From Euonymus europaeus (Eukaryota > Streptophyta > Magnoliopsida > Celastrales > Celastraceae): DNA of 64,000 nt. The stretch lies in contig OY756965.1 in the NCBI GenBank assembly GCA_963580455.1, forward strand, positions 21,550,902 through 21,614,901. The letters run 5' to 3'. The position numbers and the translations under genes were made by a program. This document shows positions 24,501-37,080 of this stretch, piece after piece (within the stretch, counting starts at the first letter, position 1; the number at the start of each line of letters is the position of its first letter). The notes beneath the pieces were generated by a model. That model saw nothing but the letters and a program-made list of their open reading frames with translations. It was not told where the DNA came from and searched no databases.

Positions 24501-27500
24501 AGGAATGTGAATGTCGAAGCACTGTTCTGTATCAGCAAATCTAATTTAAGGTACTGTTGTAGTGATGTTCAAGATAGAAAAAGAGGGGATGGAGAGGGAG
24601 GGAAGCATAGTCTAGGCGCATGAGCCTCTAAACGTACGAACTGGAAAATTTGATCGTTGAATTCATTATTATTTTTTTATAAATGAAAAGATTAATTATT
24701 GGAGCAAAATAGTACATAAAATGACTGTTGAGTCGGGGACTGGCATTTGCATGAATTAGGGAACATCTTTCTGCATTCAGAGGAACTTCCGATAAGGCCT
24801 TGTATCTCTGCACTTCACTGATTTTGAAAGATTTAACCCACATTTGCATCCTAAATTAAATGGAGGAAACTTCAGAACATTCTATCCTTAAAAATGAATT
24901 TTTCTATATCTTGCCTTCTTGGTAAAGTGCACTTATCATGCAGTCAAAGATGTTGGATATTATCTCTTGTAGTAACTTGCAGTGTTTTCGTGAAGCACTT
25001 TCTTAGTGACATTCTAAATAAATTCCTTTGCTATTCCAAAATCAAAAGATAAAAAATCTTATCATTTTCAACGTGAAGATAGAACGTGAGAAATCTTTTA
25101 GTCTGTTCCTCGCCCCATATTGCCATTCTACTACTCAGAACATGTAATGCTAAGTTACCCTTTCTTAGTCCTGCTTTCTTTCGGTGTAAATATTACTGCC
25201 ATGTGACACTTTTGAGATGCAATCAAAGTCATTGATTAACCAGAGCTGCCGTTATTTTTATACTGGTTAAAGCATTTCAAGCCGAGTACTTCAACACCAT
25301 ATTTAGTGGTTAATGTCAGGTTATGTAAATCTGAACTTGATTAGTGAGCTTGAATAATGTAACCTCTTGTTCAATTGATGACTTTGTTCTTTGGAACTTA
25401 ATTGAACGTGAGCAACTCCCTGTCAAATTGTATTTTCCTTTCCCTTATTTTTGTTGATGAAATGACGAATTGAGTTATCTTTTCCAAAATTGATTTATAT
25501 TTGAAATTTGTTTGCCAATGTTGTTTTTCTTTATCGTAGTGTTCTTACCTTGCAAATGAGAGTTAAGCATCAGAGAATTCCAATCACATTGTTTTATTTT
25601 TGTGTCGATTTGCAGTGAGAGGTTTGCAGATTCTGGCTATGTATCCAGGAGACTATTCATTAGTGTCGAAATCCACTTTTGAGAGTATTTTGACGACATT
25701 GAGATCAGTTGTCTCCATGTATTTCAGCAAAACATTATTGTGGAAACTGGCTCTGAATGCTCTAGTACGTATTGCCTCTTTTCTCAATAGATGGCATGAG
25801 TCTGAGAAGTCACGAATCTACATGAGTGTTGTTGTCGAAAAGATCATCTCCTTGGTTTATCTTGATGACATTATTATGCCGGTTCCTCTCAAATTGGAAG
25901 CCATCTCTGACATTGGCACATCTGGGTTGAACTATATGCTGGAAATTGTTGAAGGATTGGGTGAAGCTATACGTGCCAAGCTACCCATGGTCTATGTACG
26001 TTGCAGCAGTTTTTTTTTATTTAACTTAATTTACGTAAAAATTCATTGAGAAAATGATGTGTTACCATAAGTATGCTGGAAATAGGCCTGAGGTTAACAT
26101 TATTTATGATTTAGGGTACCTTACTTTCAAGTTCTAATGTCATATGAGATGTCCTATCCTGTTGTTTTTTTGCACCTTCTCGCCATCATTTGATGTTGCC
26201 AATCCCTGTAGAGATGAGCATTTATAACGATGTTTGTGCGTCAAATTCTGTGTGAAACATATCTGGATTATTCAGCAGTTAGACTAGGATGTGATTAGCA
26301 TGGTGTTCAGGACATTTCATGGGTTCTCTTTTATTTTATTTGGAAAAATGTTCATTTTGTGTGGGCCTTGTTTCTTTATCCAAATTGTTCCAAAATCCTC
26401 CTGACCTAATGGTATTTCTATCTCATTTTTTGTTTCCCTAGGGTGATGGACATACCAAGTCAGCTGCAATCATTGTTCAGTTTCTGGAGTGCTTCTCTGA
26501 CAAGTTACTTCCATGGTATACATTTGTACCTTATAAATTAATTGTATTGCATTAATTAAATTTAATGTAATAGTTCATATTGTCTAGTTTGATGAAAGAA
26601 TTCCTTTTTCGTTACCATCTTAATCTCATAAAGTGGTGAATAGACGAACTGTTAACAATCAGCAAACAATCTCTCAATAATATTTGCACTTGGTTTATGC
26701 TGCATATTTGCAAGCTCCCTTTTGAAGCTTTAATTTTTTTCCCAAAGTTCTACAATTGAAAATTCAGTTAGATGACATAAAAGCTGATTTTCTATTGGAG
26801 TTTCTTATTTACATCGAATGGTCTCTTGATTTGGGGAGATCAGATGAGAGGTTCAGTCATTTTTCTTACTTGAAATCTTATATTATCTCAAATCTGCAAT
26901 AGAAGTTTATTCTTGTATATTAGAAATTACGTCAATTATCTAGGCTTATGTGCTATGGAACTTCATTTGTCGGTTCATTCGTAGGCAGTTCCTGCCCTCC
27001 CCTCACCTGCTTTTTTTCTTTCTCCCATTTTATTCTCTTTATGGTGGATTGCCATTTGATATAATTTGTTCCAACCTCTGTTAAGACAAAACTTATTGAA
27101 TGGGCTCAGGATGGAGGAAAATGGAAGTTGTGAAGAATCCATATTGAGATTTGTTGTATGTATTTGGAAGCAAATAGAGAACTGCCTGGCTTTGAGTGTT
27201 GGGATCCATGAAAAAGTAAGTAAAGTGGAATTTTCACTGATCTTATTACCTTTTCTGGTCTTCTTATTATCTTTCACCTGACATTTAGTTAAGTCTTAAA
27301 CTTTGTTTTGAGATTCCTGTCCTGGCATCAGTAACCAGCGAAAAAATGTACTTGGAGAGTATCAGTTATTTATTTGCTTAAGCGCAGGGCCTTCTCGACT
27401 CAATCACAAAGGCAATGAAGCTTGCTGTTGGGTGTTGTTCCGCAGAGAGCCAAACCATAATAGTTGAGAAAGCTTACAGTGTAATATCAGTTGGGAGTTA

Positions 27501-30500
27501 TTTTCCATATAATGAATCTACATCCAGCATTCCAATGCAACTGGAAGGGTTACAATTTACTCAAGAGATGGGCAACTTTGAAGGCAGAGATGGATGGATT
27601 TTATCATTATTCGCATCAGTAATTATAGCACTTCATCCTCAAGTGCATATACCAAATTTAAAAGCTTTGTTGCGTGTGTTCATGATTGCTCTCCTCAAGG
27701 GGCACATTCCAGCTGCTCAGGCTTTGGGGTCAATTGTTAATAAATTTGGCCAGAAACCCAACGGAATGGAGATTTCTGGTGATTGTACATTGGAAGAAGC
27801 AATGGAGGTAATCTTCTGCACTAGTTTTCATGGTTCCCATAAAAATGGCCCGGTAAACCGACTCGGTCAATTGAGCAATGGTAATGATGTTGACCTTACT
27901 GGTCTATGCCTTGGTGTTGCAAACAATACAATGCTTCAAATTCATGCCATTCTTGGATTGGCATGGATTGGAAAAGGTTTACTTATGCGAGGTCATGAAA
28001 AAGTTAAAGACATAACCAAGGTCTTAGTAGAGTCCTTACAGGCACATGACAAAACAGATATCTTCCCACCGAAACAAGGATCCTCAGATAACGGTTTGGA
28101 GCAGGATTCCTCTGGGAGGAAATATGCAGCGGATGCTTTTCAAATTCTTATGAGTGACTCTGAGCATTGTTTGAACAGAAAATTTCATGCGATAATACGA
28201 CCACTTTATAAGCAACGGTTTTCCTCCACAATAATTCCCATTCTGCAGTCTTTAATCTTGAAATCGGACATGTCATTGTCAAGGTACATTTTCTTCTCTC
28301 TACTGATTATGAGTAGTCTTAGGTTCCGTGAGACTTACTGTCTCCCACCTTTTTATTGGAGATGTTCGAGCTATTGTCTACATCTTCTGTGATTGAAACT
28401 GCTGTCTGGCGCAATCAGCAAAAGGGGTATTTTGATGAATTACTAAATCTATTATTTTCCAGTAAAATGTTACCAACTCCAATGATAGTGGGAGAAAATT
28501 GGTTTAAGGGCTCCACATGATTTAATGCTGCTAAGGAAGTGTTATTACTATTACCGCCACCACCACCACCACCACAACCCAATTCAATTTTTTCTCGTGG
28601 TATTTTGTGAAATCTTTTTAGTCCAGTTCACAAGGAAAAAGTGTCAGCCTGGTGGCTATCTCTAACAGCAGTCGTATATATAAAACTAAGTTATGTGCTG
28701 TTGTGAACAAAAATAATAAGTCCCATGCAAAGTTATTGTGGTAAACAATTCCCATGCACAAGGCTCCCGTAGTGGGCAGGGTAGGTTCATTATGTATGCA
28801 AACCTTACCCTCACATATTAAGAGTTAAGACTGTTTTTGGGAATTGTACCTTGCACCTTTAGATTTATCTTATGTAATCATGATTTGAAGCCGAGATTGA
28901 CACTGTATATTCAGTCCTCTAAGACAGTTGAGTTAACTTTGTGTGCCTATTAGAAAATTTTCAATTAGTCAAAATGATTTAGTGTACATTTTTTTTAAAG
29001 GGCATTGATCAGTGCTTTTATAATTGTTGAGATACTAAAATTGCTGCGTTATCAGATTGTTGCTGTATCGTGCTTTTGCGCATGTCATAACTGATACTCC
29101 ACTAATTGCGATCCTAAATGATGCAAGGAAGGTTAGTTTATGGATATTTCCAAGCTTCATTAACTGATGCAATATAATCTATTTGCATGTAAACTTGAGG
29201 CGATTGGATTCAAGCTTTCAATTACATTTGGGATTATCTAAAATATTCCTTATTTATTGCGAGAAACTACTTTTTTACATTTGCAGCTAATTCCGATGTC
29301 GCTGGATGGCTTAACCGTGTTAAGCAAGGATATCGTGGATAAAGATATCATCTATAGTCTCCTGCTTGTATTGTCTGGAGTATTGACAGATAGTAATGGT
29401 AGGCTTCCTATAAGTACATGTGCTTGTTCTCCTCTTTTCTGTAACAAATTTTTCTGGCACATTTGCATTGTGGGACTTAGCATTTTGGCTTCTAGGTGTT
29501 GTTCGTGGCAACCTATTTATGCCGCCATGTGATTTTCATATATGTCCAAGTATTTTAAAAAAACTCAGTTTTATCATTGTTTGGATTTCTAAATAAGTTA
29601 AATCAGCTTCCTGCTCGTTTACAACTTTATTTTCAGCTTCATTGGAAGTTGTGTACTCAGTTATTAGTCTTCCATTCCAAAAATTCAGTCATTGGTCTTA
29701 TAGGGAAGGTGGTAGAATTTGTAGGCGGTTGCTTATTTGAAATTTGGGGCTAGAGCTTGTTTTCATGCTCTTCTTGGAGAATACGGCATTCTTATGTTCA
29801 GTCTGTGGGAGGAAGAAACCCTAGGTTGCTTGTTTCAAGGAAATTCTTAAGGGAATCAAATACAGTTCACCACTTGTATAATCTTTGTCACGTTGATGCC
29901 CCAGAGGATAATCGAAATTTCAGAGCAGCGATAGTCAAAATGTTGTGGGCCCGGAGGATAATTAAAGCAGCATAAAGTAGGTGAAAAAGAAACTTCCTTA
30001 TATCTCTCATTGTCAACTTAAGTAAGGAAATCTTGAGATAATAGAGTGAGAGGTTCCTTTGGTTGTTGGGCATCTGTAAAGCTATCCTTGATTACCAGGG
30101 GATGAAGTAGAGGTACATCTTTTATTGTCTCTTCAAGCCATCCAGCCAATTTCTGCCAGAAGTTACTGCAAGATGGATGGAGTACACAATGAAGATTACC
30201 CTGCTGGGACTGAACATGAAATTAGCGGGTAGCCAAAATTGTGGACCAATAGGAGACTTTCTAATGATTAAATTTAATCTTTGTTGGCCAGACAAAAGGA
30301 AGAAATCATGCTGGAATCAGTCATTTTAAGTTAAAGTTTCACAAAAGAGGGGGTCGAGTCCATCTATTCAAACTGGGTATCCCACATCCTTCTCTCTTTT
30401 CCTTTTTATTCAGTTTCAAATATTATCATATTTGAATAGGGGGAAAAACTGTTCTTGCATATTATTGCTGCTGTCAAATTTGTTTCTGTCCGTCATGGAA

Positions 30501-31640
30501 AGTAAGCTTCGCTCTTGAAAATAAGGTTTTTTCTTTCTTTCTTTTGCTTTTGCTAGGTGTTGGTGTGTGGTTATGTTATTTTTCTCATCCATTGTCAGAT
30601 TTTGATCTATTTTCCATCGGCTCCTTGCTGAACCCTTAATTGTGCATGCTTACTTATCTGTTTTGTGGATGCAGGACAAGAAGCTGCCATTGAGAATACT
30701 CGTATGATCATTGATGGCCTCGTTAGGCTTATCGATTATCCTCACATGATGGTACTGTATTTCTATTGCTCATCTGTTCAGCTCATTCTTGCATGTCAAT
30801 TGAAATTTTACTTTTATTTTTGGAAATTAGTGGTTTGTGGAACTAGCTCTATGTAATTCTATTCGTCAATTCATCATCATATATATACTTCTCCCATAGC
30901 TTTACTCTATAGTTGTTGCTGATAATAATCATTATTAGCCAGTTAAATACTGCCAATCTGCCATGAAAGATAAGAGAGGAAATGTAGGAACTTAAATTAA
31001 AGACGAGAATAACACGTGTACAGTGTACAGTGCCCATCATATGGGCAACCTGTAACTCATGTTCATCAAAATTGTTTTCAAATTTTTGGGATTTAAATTC
31101 GCATAATTGTTCTTTTTCTCTTGTGTGTAATTTGAATTGAAAGTCAGAAGGAACATTTTGTTTTGTAAATTGGCTGTGTCATATCCTTGTAATTCTACCT
31201 TGCTTTCTCCTTCTACATGTGATCAGAGTTCTGGGTTTTAGCGGTCATACTTGATACTTTTGTTATCCATAATTAATCGAATATCTTTTCTTTCTATGTT
31301 CAGCTTGTTCGAGAGACGGCTATTCAGTGTCTGGTTGCCTTGTCTGGGCTGCCTCATCCTAGGATTTATCCTATGCGAATGCAGGTTTGTTGATGTTAAC
31401 CCATATCATCCTAGGAATTCAGTGTTATCACATACACTGATTATTTGCTTGGAAAGTCTCTGTCGAAGATCTGTATGGGTTGTTTTAAGCTGTTCTGAGT
31501 TAGTGCAAAATCTTTGCGTATAATTGTTTATGGCTGGTGACTTTCAGGTACTACAAGCTTTATCAAAATCTATTGACGATCCAAAGAGGTCTGTCCGTCG
31601 AGAAGCTGTTAGATGCCGGCGTGCATGGTCAATGCTTTAG
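18599..31640 (+). CDS. MMS19: MMS19, cytosolic iron-sulfur assembly HEAT-repeat protein
   Basis: MMS19 (MET18 in Arabidopsis) is the targeting subunit of the cytosolic Fe-S assembly complex, handing clusters to DNA polymerases, helicases and glycosylases. Nineteen exons join in phase to 1,149 aa: 18599-18670, 19090-19152, 19273-19327, 19697-19794, 21470-21628, 21772-21831, 21989-22177, 22995-23048, 23283-23369, 23500-24217, 25616-25995, 26442-26515, 27110-27215, 27388-28283, 29056-29131, 29287-29398, 30675-30751, 31304-31384, 31548-31640. Diagnostic stretches are ALVGCLALMQRK, CEAIDGEKDPQCLM, SSTPHFEPFSVPLLLEKL, LGLAWIGKGLLMRG, CLNRKFHAIIRPLYKQR and DDPKRSVRREAVRCRRAW. Arabidopsis MMS19 is of similar length (~1,130 aa). 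The whole chain is helical HEAT-like. No break is seen. Introns 4, 10 and 14 hold SINE-like copies. Confidence 0.95.
19994..20022. repeat. Microsatellite (GTAT)n then (CA)n
   Basis: TATGTATGTATGTACACACACACACAA lies within MMS19 intron 4. It is a simple compound repeat, likely length-variable. Confidence 0.9.
20500..20955 (-). mobile_element. Three consecutive SINE-like copies in MMS19 intron 4
   Basis: Three related units begin at about 20505, 20670 and 20830, each with the order GTGCA(A/C)AAGGC/T-CCC, GGGC-GGG, CACATAAT, then (in two units) GAGAATTGA(A/G)(C/T)C and GTGACTTCTAGGTTG. Read on the minus strand, this gives an internal pol III B-box-like TTCAATTCTCG near the head, as in tRNA-derived plant SINEs. 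Spacing of ~165 bp suggests tandem or nested insertion. Boundaries are approximate. Confidence 0.6.
24240..24400 (+). mobile_element. SINE-like copy in MMS19 intron 10
   Basis: The stretch runs TTGCAAGGGTGCAACC, then GCGGTTCAATTCCTG (B-box-like), CACATATTATGTGG, AAGGTCTGCGTACA and CCTTGTGCATGGG, ending in a T9-10 run. It is the same family as the intron 4 copies but in the host-gene orientation, and it keeps the T-rich tail of some plant SINEs. Confidence 0.6.
28552..28580. repeat. (CAC)n microsatellite
   Basis: Seven or so CAC triplets (CCACCACCACCACCACCACA) in MMS19 intron 14, not coding in this intron. Confidence 0.85.
28735..28875 (-). mobile_element. SINE-like fragment in MMS19 intron 14
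   Basis: CCATGCACAAGGCTCCCGTA, GTGGGCAGGG, TATGCAAACCTTACCC, CACATATTAAG and GGGAATTGTACC follow the same order as the intron 4 copies. It is the same family, minus orientation, somewhat degraded. Confidence 0.55.
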
Positions 31641-32724
31641 ATCTGTCAATCAATACACATGGTGATGTCTGATTTTGTTTTCTTGCCCCGGGACCATCGA
31701 AATGGGCATCAACTGCATCGAGAAGTATTAATTTCTGAAGACGGCAGGAGGTTTCTTCCATTATTAGCTCCGAAAAAACCCAGAATTGATGGGTTTTTTT
31801 TGTCTTCCCTCGTATGTTGAGAAAATCTTGGGCCCAGATGTATATTTGGAAATGCGAGTGAATGCTGACATTTTGTAGATAATTATCAAGTGATTTATGT
31901 TGTAGATACGTGAGTTTGAGTACTAAATTCTGTTTAGGTTGCATGGCTACTGAAATTGTTGCCAGGAATTGGCAGAGAGGGATATCTGAACAAGAATTTA
32001 TCCACCAAATGAAGTTTTGTTATGCCAAAAGCTTTCTGCGACCTTCGCTTTGCAAAATAAGTGATGTCTTCTTTGAGTGCAGTCACTCGGCGCTGACTGA
32101 TGCTTTGCTCAATCCCCTCTTGCTAATATGGATTGTGGACTTCAAGACAATCTCAGGAATTTTAGAGACTGGATAAGGTGTCCCAGCTGAGCTGGCCATC
32201 ACAAATTCAGAGAAGCTAATTTCATCTCATCATTTCTGGCTGGGTCGTTGCATCCAAATGGAGCAGCACTTGTTTATTGCGAGACGCAACATTCATCATT
32301 ATACGAGTCTACAAAATGAGTCTTAAGAGTCTACAAAATGAGTCTTAAGAAAATCAATGGAAATCAACGGGAATATGGGATGCAACAATCATAGTTATCC
32401 GAGTCTTTATCCAAAAATAATCAACGGAGATCCTCTATATATATCCATATGTTGTCTATATGTTGTCTCTTACTAGATGCAAGACCAACAATTTCAACTA
32501 TTTGTGTAGTACGTTGCAACTGGTAGGATAAACTATTGAAAAGGCTCAAAAAGGTGGCAATAGCAACACTAGATGAGAATTGCTAATTCTATTATACATG
32601 CACCTTAATCACTTCTCAGAACCAGACTCACAGAGAACTCTTTTTTTTTACAGCATCGTCCAAATCAGAAATCAGAAATCAGTAATTCCCAATCCCCCAC
32701 CGGCACCAGCTAGAGCATTGAGAA
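31641..32724. other. Shared 3' space between convergent MMS19 and PAF1 genes
   Basis: The two genes point at each other, so this holds both 3' untranslated regions. A short direct duplication, GAGTCTACAAAATGAGTCTT, is seen twice near 32310-32350. Short open frames here have no family likeness. No further gene seen. Confidence 0.5.
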
Positions 32725-35700
32725 TCACTCCGAAAAGTCATCTTCTGCTCCACTGTACTGATCAACATCTTCATTTTCCATAACCTTTCGAGTTCTACCA
32801 TGGCCATCCTCAATTTCCTTCCCTAACTTTGAACGAGATGTACTTCCCTTTGAATTTGAGTATACCTGAAGCACCGCCAAATTAAAACTACATAAGATGA
32901 AAATTCTGGTATTCTATTATTGTGAACTCTGCGATTTTTTCAAGACCGTACCCCAGAATCCTTGACTTCGATTGCAGAAGCAATAGCTCTTCGCCTCACA
33001 GTTATTTGTGAAGGAATAGGAAATTGCTCAACATCATCTTTCGATCTTCCCTCACTGGCTTTCCTCTTTCTCAGATTGAACTTTGTGGGGAGGGGCTGCA
33101 TGATTACAAGAAGTGTGTTGTAGCAGCACAAAGATATGTCTGGGCACTATCCCCAAAAACAAGCCCAAAAAAGGGGGGCAAATAAAAGAATGTTCAAGCA
33201 CAGTATGGAGAAAGACTAGGTTACCACATAACGAGCTTCACCATCATCCATCGAAACTAAGTACGATGTTGGTTCCTCTGATTCATGTTGTACCTGTTCA
33301 GGTAACACCAACAATAATTTCAGTAAAAAATTGAATCAACAGTTTGCTGACCTTTCAAAATAAGTACAGTCCTTACATTGCAATGATACTCCCGTATCCA
33401 ATTATATCGGATGTCATCATTTTTATCATACACATCCTTCCCTAGCTGTCGCCAAGGTACAAAAAAAGAACAATTAAATCACCACATAAAATTAATAAAC
33501 AAGCATGCCAGGGTCTCAGGGCACCAGCTTAAAAACTTCAATGCCTACAAATGATTAGGAACTCAACCTAAGGCCTATCTACCTCATTCGGAGAAGGAAC
33601 CATGTAAGCCAGAAATTTCTCTGGGTTGGCTGGATCAGGGCCTGTTACAGCATAAGCTTTCATAATTGCCTGCAACCAACCACATGATAGAATTAATATA
33701 CAGTGCACTATTTCATCATTAGACCCTTAACAAAAAATAATAATTGGGTTGATGTGAGATAAAGAGGCACAACTCATATACCACCAAATTAATTTTCAGA
33801 TTTGCACTCAATATATGCATATTCCAAATAGCCTATACCAATATACTTGACAAAAGTCACTTGGTTCTATGACCATATTATAACCATGCACAGGTAAATA
33901 AATTTTCGTGGATGATCACTACTGCGAGAATCACACAACAGAATCAATTATATCACTCACCCTTGATTCATAGGCATCACGAACAGATTGGTCCAACTTG
34001 CTGTAGATTTCAGAATCCGTAGTAGGAGCGCTATCAAACCCGGCAACTATAAAAATATCATCATACCTGATAATAGTCGTACAGTGCCAGTAAGTTGATA
34101 TATCCGAAGAAAATAAAATCATGAAGTACAAAATTTTGTAGTTCAATGTTTTAAACCACAATTAACCTACTAGGAAGTAGGAATTCATACTCATTTGTCA
34201 TTACTAGATATAACCTCAATAATCTCGTACAGAAAAAATGGATACATAAAAAACGAAGTGAGTAGTACACAAATATATATGAGTAAAACTTTCCCTCTGG
34301 AGACATGCAGATCATGATTTGATCAAAAAAGTTAAAAGGCCCATATATTTGGCAACTATATCAAACATCGTATAAGCTTGCAGATAAGCCAATGCCGCGA
34401 CATAAATGAACATGCATTATAGACTCTTGCATGAGAATTAATGACCATGCAGTGAGGCAGTAACATTTATTGCACTATAATATAAAAGCAATAAATAGCA
34501 TCGTACCGCTCAAAATCGGGCAACAGAGGCAGAACCTCAACAGGTTTTAAATTTTTGTTCTCTGCATGAACAGGGAGTAACTTTGCTGCCTCAAATGATG
34601 TCTCGATTTCCTTGATTTGTTTTTCCCTGAAAACATCATTATGCCTTTAGCAAATGAAATGGAAAATTCTATCAAATATTTCCAGCTTAAAGAAATTTCT
34701 TCACATGGACGAGGCAGAAAAATGTAACCTATTGTTACGGTTCTCCAAAATGCTCCGACCTCTCTTCATTTCTCGCAATTCCTTTGCTTGTTTTTCAGTT
34801 AAAGACTGCAAATGTCAATGATATAGTTATGACTTATGACACAGTTCAATAATTGAATCAAAAGAAAAGAAACTGAGGAACATATTTATCTACTACCTGC
34901 TTTGTTGATTCTGCGCTGAAAGAGGATATGTACTGTGTTTTAACAAGCCACGAAACACCTTTATCAGTAGGTCGTTCCTTTTTTCTTATGCCTTCTTTTT
35001 TCACTGGCGTAATTGATTCATCATCACGCAACAATTCCTCATCGTGTGGGCCAAGAGGAGGCCTAACGCTAGGACGACTAGCCAACACATACGGAAAAAT
35101 AAAGAGTAAGGAAAAGACGATGATGATATTGAGGACTCTTTATCAAAAACATATACTGCAACCAAAAAAGATTTAAGCCTTGAGAGACAATACTTGTATA
35201 CTCTAAGATCAAGCAAATCAAGAGGTATCCCAAGGTCTTGCTCAAAGAAAAGTTTGGGCTTATTATTTTTCTCCAAAGATGTGATTGTGTATTTTGTAAA
35301 TCTGCAAAAATAAATGGCAGATGTCAGAAGAAAAAACACAAACTTGTGTTCTATAATTAGTATTAGATAATAATATCTGAGAAAATCAAAGAAGGACAGA
35401 ATGCAGGTAATAAAGATACTAAGTATTTTATGAGCAAACCTTTTGAAAATAAAAATTAAAAGTCTGAAAACGTATTTTCAGTGAAAGATTTCCTTTACAC
35501 CAAAGCTGACTCACATTTGCAAGATGCATGTAGCAACACATCATAATAAATGAAAAATGCATGCAGCAACACATAAATTATAGTAGAAAATCGAAAAAAG
35601 TTAAAATTACATACTGATCTTTATCATTCTTCAGAGACATAAGCTTTGGCTGCGCCGTTGGATCAGGAAGTTCATTTCGAAATCTTCAAAAGGAAAATAT

Positions 35701-37080
35701 GCAAACAACAGGTCCCCATATTAGGCATATACATAGCCAAAAAAATGTAACACTAAAGAATACACGGCTGCCAAATACATCATGTTTACAAATACTTCCA
35801 CTCCATATCTTGATTTACAATAAACTAAACGTAGAAAACGACATCCTAAATGAAAGCTCTACTTCAGCTGCCGGGAGTAAGCACATCTAAATACATTACC
35901 AGTGGACTAATGATGCTGCCGGGACCAGCATGCTCACATGGGCGTTCTCCTACAGTGATAGACTACATTATGGAGACAAATATTTGGTTCAACCTCAAAA
36001 GAGCCTTGAGCACATAAAAACTTCAAAATTGTCTCCACCAATTCCCTATTGAACAACTCTTCCTTAATCCAATGGTTATAAAACAAAATTCCATTCCTTT
36101 TAACACTTAGAACTCTACTCGAACAAATTCAAGTAAACAAACGAAACATAAAAACCAGAGTGATGTCAACATACTCACTTCAACTTGCACAAAAATGTTG
36201 TTGGCTTCTTCAATCTATTTTCAATCCTTTCGCCACTTAAGAAAGAAGTTGCCCTCCTATCCCCCATTCTTGACCCTAAAACTGATCCCTTGCCAAGAGG
36301 CATCATCTGGGTCTTTTGTAGAATAGTGTTCTGAGACTCTTTAAATTGCTGCTTACTCTTCTCTTCTTGCCTTTGCTTCTCATACTCTCTCTTCTTCCTC
36401 AATCTTCTTTCCTCCTCTGTCTCCATCCGTCCTGCAAGTCCATTTGACTTTTTTGCAGTTGGAGGAACAGGAACTTGTGGCTTCTGCTGTTGTTTTGAGC
36501 CCATCCCATGATTCAAATGCTCATGCTCGCGTCCTTTATCGCGGACATTTGATCCCCTATCTAGCACATTCTCTTTTGGAGGAGGAGGAGGTGGAGGAGA
36601 ACTAGGTGGAGGTGGTGGTGGGATTGAAGAGCTCGGGGGCGGAGATGAAGGGGGCGGGGGTGGATGTTGCAAAGACTGGGGTGGCTGATTACCATATTGT
36701 GAGTAGAACATAGGCTGTTGCTGTGGTTGCGTTGAATTCTGCGGTAGTTGTGCCGGAGGTGGTGGAGGAGGTGGGTATGAGGAATCCGGTGGCGGTGGAG
36801 GTGGAGCAGTATAGGCATGTTGAGGAGGAGGAGGGGGAGGCTGTTGGTGTTGGGGTCTCGACGGAGGGTAATGGTAATTGGAAGGCACTTGAGAGTAACT
36901 TTGAGGAAAAGAAGGAGCTCCCGCTTGTGCTGGTTGTGGAGGGGCTATTGGGGGGTAGTTTTGATTGTACTGATTTGGCCTCTGTTGCTGTTGTTGTTGC
37001 TGCTGCGGTGGATGAAGAGGGTTTGGGGTAGGTGGCGGAGCAAAAGAGGATTGGGGAGGGAAAGGCCTATACGAGGCCAT
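32725..37080 (-). CDS. ELF7: RNA polymerase II-associated factor 1 homologue (ELF7)
   Basis: PAF1 subunit of the Paf1 complex, which rides on RNA polymerase II and promotes H2B ubiquitination and H3K4/K36 methylation; the Arabidopsis mutant elf7 flowers early because FLC is not expressed. Twelve exons join in phase to 690 aa: 37080-36179, 35683-35615, 35301-35194, 35077-34897, 34805-34729, 34626-34507, 34066-33961, 33669-33583, 33445-33377, 33293-33225, 33095-32952, 32865-32725. Residues 1 to ~200 are Pro/Gln-rich, with eight Gln at 26-33 and several runs of 6-8 Pro. A charged coiled-coil-like part (EEERRLRKKREYEKQRQEE) follows. The conserved PAF1 core has DLGIPLDLLDLRVY, PPLGPHDEELLRDDE, KERPTDKGVSWLVKTQYIS, VEVLPLLPDFERYDD and RRRAIAS. 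The tail GAEDDFSE is acidic. An in-frame ATG at 37170 could add 30 residues, but MASYRPF fits the family start. Confidence 0.95.

Noticed and set aside
29757..29975. 72-codon open frame in MMS19 intron 16
   Set aside because: Lies in an intron, no family likeness; the exons at 29287-29398 and 30675-30751 join in phase without it.
34729..34739. Donor at AACC|GTAACA for PAF1 exon 5
   Set aside because: It breaks the frame into exon 6. The donor AATAG|GTTACA (34729) restores ENRNNREKQIKE, as in the family.
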